DNA from: Eutypa lata
Lineage: Eukaryota; Ascomycota; Sordariomycetes; Xylariales; Diatrypaceae
NCBI GenBank assembly: GCA_022661535.1
Contig: JAKULF010000007.1
Location: 620,001 to 684,000, forward strand
Length of the DNA stretch: 64,000 bases
Direction of reading: 5' to 3'
Shown here: positions 61,186 to 64,000 of the stretch, piece by piece
Position numbering within the stretch: the stretch's first letter is position 1
Layout: each line of letters begins with the position of its first letter
Translations under genes and position numbers: made by a program
Notes under the pieces: model-generated
Database searches by the model: none
Told to the model about the DNA's origin: nothing
Seen by the model: only the letters and a program-made list of their open reading frames with translations

Positions 61186-62923
61186 TTTGTGTAAAAGCAC
61201 AACCTTTAAGGAGCTACCGAACATTAGATGGAAAGAGACTAGCCGAAACCAGCAAGACCCACCTGGAACACTGCCTAATATGGACGAATAAGTTTCAAGA
61301 AGAAAAAAGACGAAATAGACAAAGACAGACAAATCGAATCCTCGACTGGAAATCGAGCCAGAAAAAGAAGAAGAGAAGACAGCAATATGACCGTAACGAA
61401 TTGGTTATGGCGCGTTTCTAAGATCTGATGACCTCGACGACCTGCTAACGAATCAATTTGAATGAACGTGATCAGAGCCACGACATTATTGGTCCGCACC
61501 ATAGCAAGGGAGTCATTGCAACCCTCCCAGATCTCACCATTTACGGTACCTGCAGCTATGTATGTATTCGAGGCTGCTTTGGTGCGACAACCAAACACGT
61601 TGCTGCAATTCCCTCGCTGAGTTGCCCCCCTCCTTACGTACGTATTAGCCCTCCCTAGCCCTTCTATCGATCAATCTATGGGGTAATAGTTAGGTACAGA
61701 AAACTGCATTCGGGTCGGCTGATGCAACCCCCTAAGCGCTTGGCCCGGGTAACGCCATCAAGGGCCATTACGCGCAAACTGGCAAAAGTGGAATTCTCTT
61801 AGCTAATGACTACCTAATGGCAATGCATCACGCGCACCGCCTTGCCAGGCCTGTTACCCCGGATTTCCCACTTTTTGCCGTTAACTGCTAAGCGCTTTAG
61901 TTAGTAGCTGGAACCTTTTTTTTCTCTTTGTTTTTTCTTCTTTTCCCTGATGATCAGAGTTTTCCCCTTCTTACTGGCTGCTTGCGAACCTGCCTGTCTG
62001 GCTGAAGTTTCCTCTTTCAGCGAGAGAAAGACATAGTTAGAGAGGGACTCATCACGATGAATGGTTGCTTTGGATGCCTAAGAGAGAAGCTACCTAACTA
62101 CCAGACTACCTAATACAGAGATGTCTGTCCGCCTGCTTCTGAGTATGTCCTTGTAGTAAGGCGTCCGTTCTGCTACAATGCCGTCATTAGCCTGTCAGCT
62201 CGCGAACACGGAACACCTCATCGCATCTCATCCACTACCTCAGCACACTTGACCTCTTGAGTTCTCCATAGTTACGGCCCACGATGCCCAGTGGCACCGG
62301 CAAAGTAAAAAATTTTCTAAGTCGTGATCGTGATCAAGAATTTGACGTTAGTTTTTAACTACCTACCCCAGATCTTGGATCGAAGTCGACTAAGTTAGCT
62401 CTATTTTTAACTATGTAACTACTTCCTAATTATCGAAAATTTTCTCCGTGCCTTGCGTGCTTGGCCTTTGTCATATGTATTTTTGCTCATGCATTGTGAA
62501 CAATAAATAGGATTGAAAATTTTCCCACGAGGTACGTAGTTACGTATTCGTCGTAATGAACTTGTTGGCAGGTTGAACCGGTGTAGCGGTCGAAACTTTC
62601 TCGTCAGAAGGGGGCCAAACTTGCATTTCTATGACAAACAAGAATACATCGCCCCCCCTGGCCTTGACGCCATGAAGGGAGTCCATGTTAAGTATATTAA
62701 GTTCTGTCATGACCCCATCATCTGACGAGATGACTGTACACATTTGACATTGCTATCCCCTAGTTCCCATATATATCATCAGTCCGCACAGACGATTATA
62801 TACAAAACAAGTTCCAACCCAGTCAACAAGTGAAATCACTATCTAGACATCGACTAAATCAAGACACATCTACATCTCATATACATACCTACATACGTTC
62901 ATACACCGCATCTACACCAAAAC

Positions 62924-62924
<1 letters not shown>
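61186..62924. other. Intergenic region between RIP block 2 and the DUF3602 gene
   Basis: Normal composition. The open frames at 61275-61598 (minus, hydrophobic C-terminus), 61458-61658 and 62540-62743 (minus) show no domain or context support. The last 150 bases before 62925 are likely the promoter and leader of the gene at 63000. No RNA gene was recognised. Confidence 0.4.

Positions 62925-62994
<70 letters not shown>
62925..62994 (+). repeat. (AC)35 microsatellite in the 5' leader
   Basis: Seventy bases of uninterrupted AC dinucleotide ending five bases before the ATG at 63000. If transcription starts upstream it forms the 3' end of the 5' UTR. Length changes here could alter translation or transcription of the gene. 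Confidence 0.95.
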
Positions 62995-62998
<4 letters not shown>

Positions 62999-62999
62999 A

Positions 63000-63488
63000 A
63001 TGCCTCACATCACCGTATCCGAGCCCCACCCAACCGTGGTGAAGAACCACTACACGCACGCAGGCCGCGGCGGCGCAGGGAACTACTTCCGAGCACCGGC
63101 AACGACACCGGCCTCGGGCGTACCAACGGCGCCATCCGTGTCAGCGCCCACCACCAACACCAGCAGCAGCCGCACAACAACAACACAGCGGTTCTACTCG
63201 GGGCGAGGCGGCGCCGGAAACCTGCACGTGGCGCCCAAGCCGCCGGCCATGTCGTTCGACGAGGAGTACGAGCGCCACGCGCACATCGAGGCCAAGCCGG
63301 TGGGGCACGTCGGGCGCGGCGGCGCGGGGAACGTCTTCGATCACACGCACACTCACGCGCACGCGCACGATAGTAGTAGTCGTAAGACCAGCGATGCGTC
63401 GAGCCTTGCTAGTAGCTCCAGCTCCGGTAGCGGGAGGTCTGCTGGGATTCTGGAGAGGTTGAGCAAGACGCTGTCGAGGAATCACTGA
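63000..63488 (+). CDS. Par32/DUF3602-family protein with three GRGGAGN repeats
   Basis: Single-exon gene of 162 residues. Three exact GRGGAGN motifs stand at 22-28, 68-74 and 105-111, the hallmark of the fungal DUF3602 family that includes yeast Par32/Amu1, a phosphoprotein acting downstream of TORC1 on ammonium transport. Between the motifs are Ser/Thr/Pro-rich linkers, an acidic patch (FDEEYE) and a His-rich run near 115-123 (HTHTHAHAH). The C-terminal Ser-rich segment leads into a short amphipathic stretch (ILERLSKTLSR). There is no signal peptide or membrane segment; it is likely disordered. The ATG at 63000 is supported by the family start; a longer reading through the CA repeat in this region is in another frame. 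The coding region is GC-rich. Confidence 0.85.
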   Translation: MPHITVSEPHPTVVKNHYTHAGRGGAGNYFRAPATTPASGVPTAPSVSAPTTNTSSSRTTTTQRFYSGRGGAGNLHVAPKPPAMSFDEEYERHAHIEAKPVGHVGRGGAGNVFDHTHTHAHAHDSSSRKTSDASSLASSSSSGSGRSAGILERLSKTLSRNH

Positions 63489-63535
63489 GTTGAGTTGATT
63501 TGAGTTGATTTGAGTTGAGTTGAGTTGGGGGGAGG
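63486..63535 (+). repeat. Short tandem GAGTTGATTT/GAGTT repeat after the stop codon
   Basis: Repeated TGAGTTGATT and TGAGT units run from the stop codon into a G-rich tract (GGGGGGAGGGGGGG). It is probably 3' UTR low-complexity sequence. Confidence 0.7.
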
Positions 63536-64000
63536 GGGGGTTAGACGGGGTTCGATGACATCGTCGTCATCTGCCGTCCTTCCATACGTACCCTCTCGTT
63601 CATTCATTTCTTCATCTTCACTCATCACTCATTATAATCGGCATTTGATCTACGACTAGCATGGCGCAACGGAAGGTGTTTTTCCCGTTTGGTTCAACGA
63701 TTTACTATTTGGACGGAGTTGAATGGTCGCTTTAGGGAATAAGCGAGGGAAAACCTCATCATCGTCATCGTCATCATCATCATCATGAGCGATGGAGTAC
63801 TTACTCCTTGGCGATTTACCAATACAACAAAAAACAGAGAGGGGGGGAGAGAGGGGAAACAAGAATTTTAGGGGCCTCAGAGCAAAAAAAAAAAACAACT
63901 ACCAACGATACCCAACGATATGGCACCCGGCTGGTAGACTCCGGGTGGTTAGTTTTGCGGTTGCGGTTATTGATACCCATCCAACGTCATATCATTATTA
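63536..64000. other. 3' flank of the DUF3602 gene
   Basis: No gene is supported to the window end. A TCA/TCG trinucleotide microsatellite lies at 63756-63787, and purine tracts (G and A runs) at about 63838-63896. An open frame at 63656-63898 (minus) reads poly-Asp and poly-Phe from these tracts. Confidence 0.5.

Noticed and set aside
62830..63042. Open frame with a long His-Thr repeat
   Set aside because: It is the CA microsatellite read in one frame; the true coding start is the DUF3602 ATG at 63000 in another frame.
1..64000. tRNA, rRNA, CRISPR or bacterial-type operon signals
   Set aside because: None was recognised by eye. CRISPR and bacterial ribosome-binding sites are not expected in this intron-bearing fungal DNA.

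Overview
The window is chromosomal DNA from a filamentous ascomycete (Pezizomycotina). The genes carry short 45-85 bp introns with GT..AG ends and CTAAC-type branch sites. They encode fungal-type families: an iterative highly reducing polyketide synthase, a Pth11-like seven-helix protein, an FTA2-like protein and a GRGGAGN-repeat protein. Two long blocks are almost pure A+T, with the signature of repeat-induced point mutation (RIP). Genus cannot be read from the sequence; a RIP-active Sordariomycete is my guess, with low confidence.

Layout. (1) 891-2078: an aldo-keto reductase gene with a one-base frameshift near its end. (2) about 2400-7330: an AT-rich RIP block holding three decayed copies of a roughly 0.9 kb repeat in alternating orientation. 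(3) 8419-26193: what looks like a secondary-metabolite locus. It holds an MFS exporter (+), a 2208-residue reducing PKS without an enoyl-reductase domain (-), an alpha/beta hydrolase (+), a stand-alone adenylating enzyme (-), a PLP aminotransferase of the ACC-synthase-like fold (-) and a Pth11-like membrane protein (+). (4) 26194-29285: gene-poor. (5) 29286-34191: an accessory trio of an FTA2/kinase-like protein, a 501-residue protein with a possible PD-(D/E)XK motif, and a GC-rich amidoligase. (6) about 35989-61185: a 25 kb RIP block in which I can read three LTR retrotransposons nested inside one another (35989-60861, 45713-60365, 48390-55595). (7) 63000-63488: a Par32/DUF3602-type gene with a 70-nt CA repeat directly before its start codon.

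How the genes may work together (inference): the PKS would make a C-methylated, unsaturated chain, because it has DH, MT and KR but no ER. It has no release domain, so the hydrolase and the adenylating enzyme are candidates for off-loading and activation. The aminotransferase would supply or install nitrogen, the reductase would tailor a carbonyl, and the MFS protein would export the product. No cluster-specific transcription factor, P450 or trans-ER is visible in the window. The trio at 29-34 kb is unrelated to the PKS by family and looks like accessory, possibly horizontally moved, DNA between a gene-poor stretch and a transposon graveyard.
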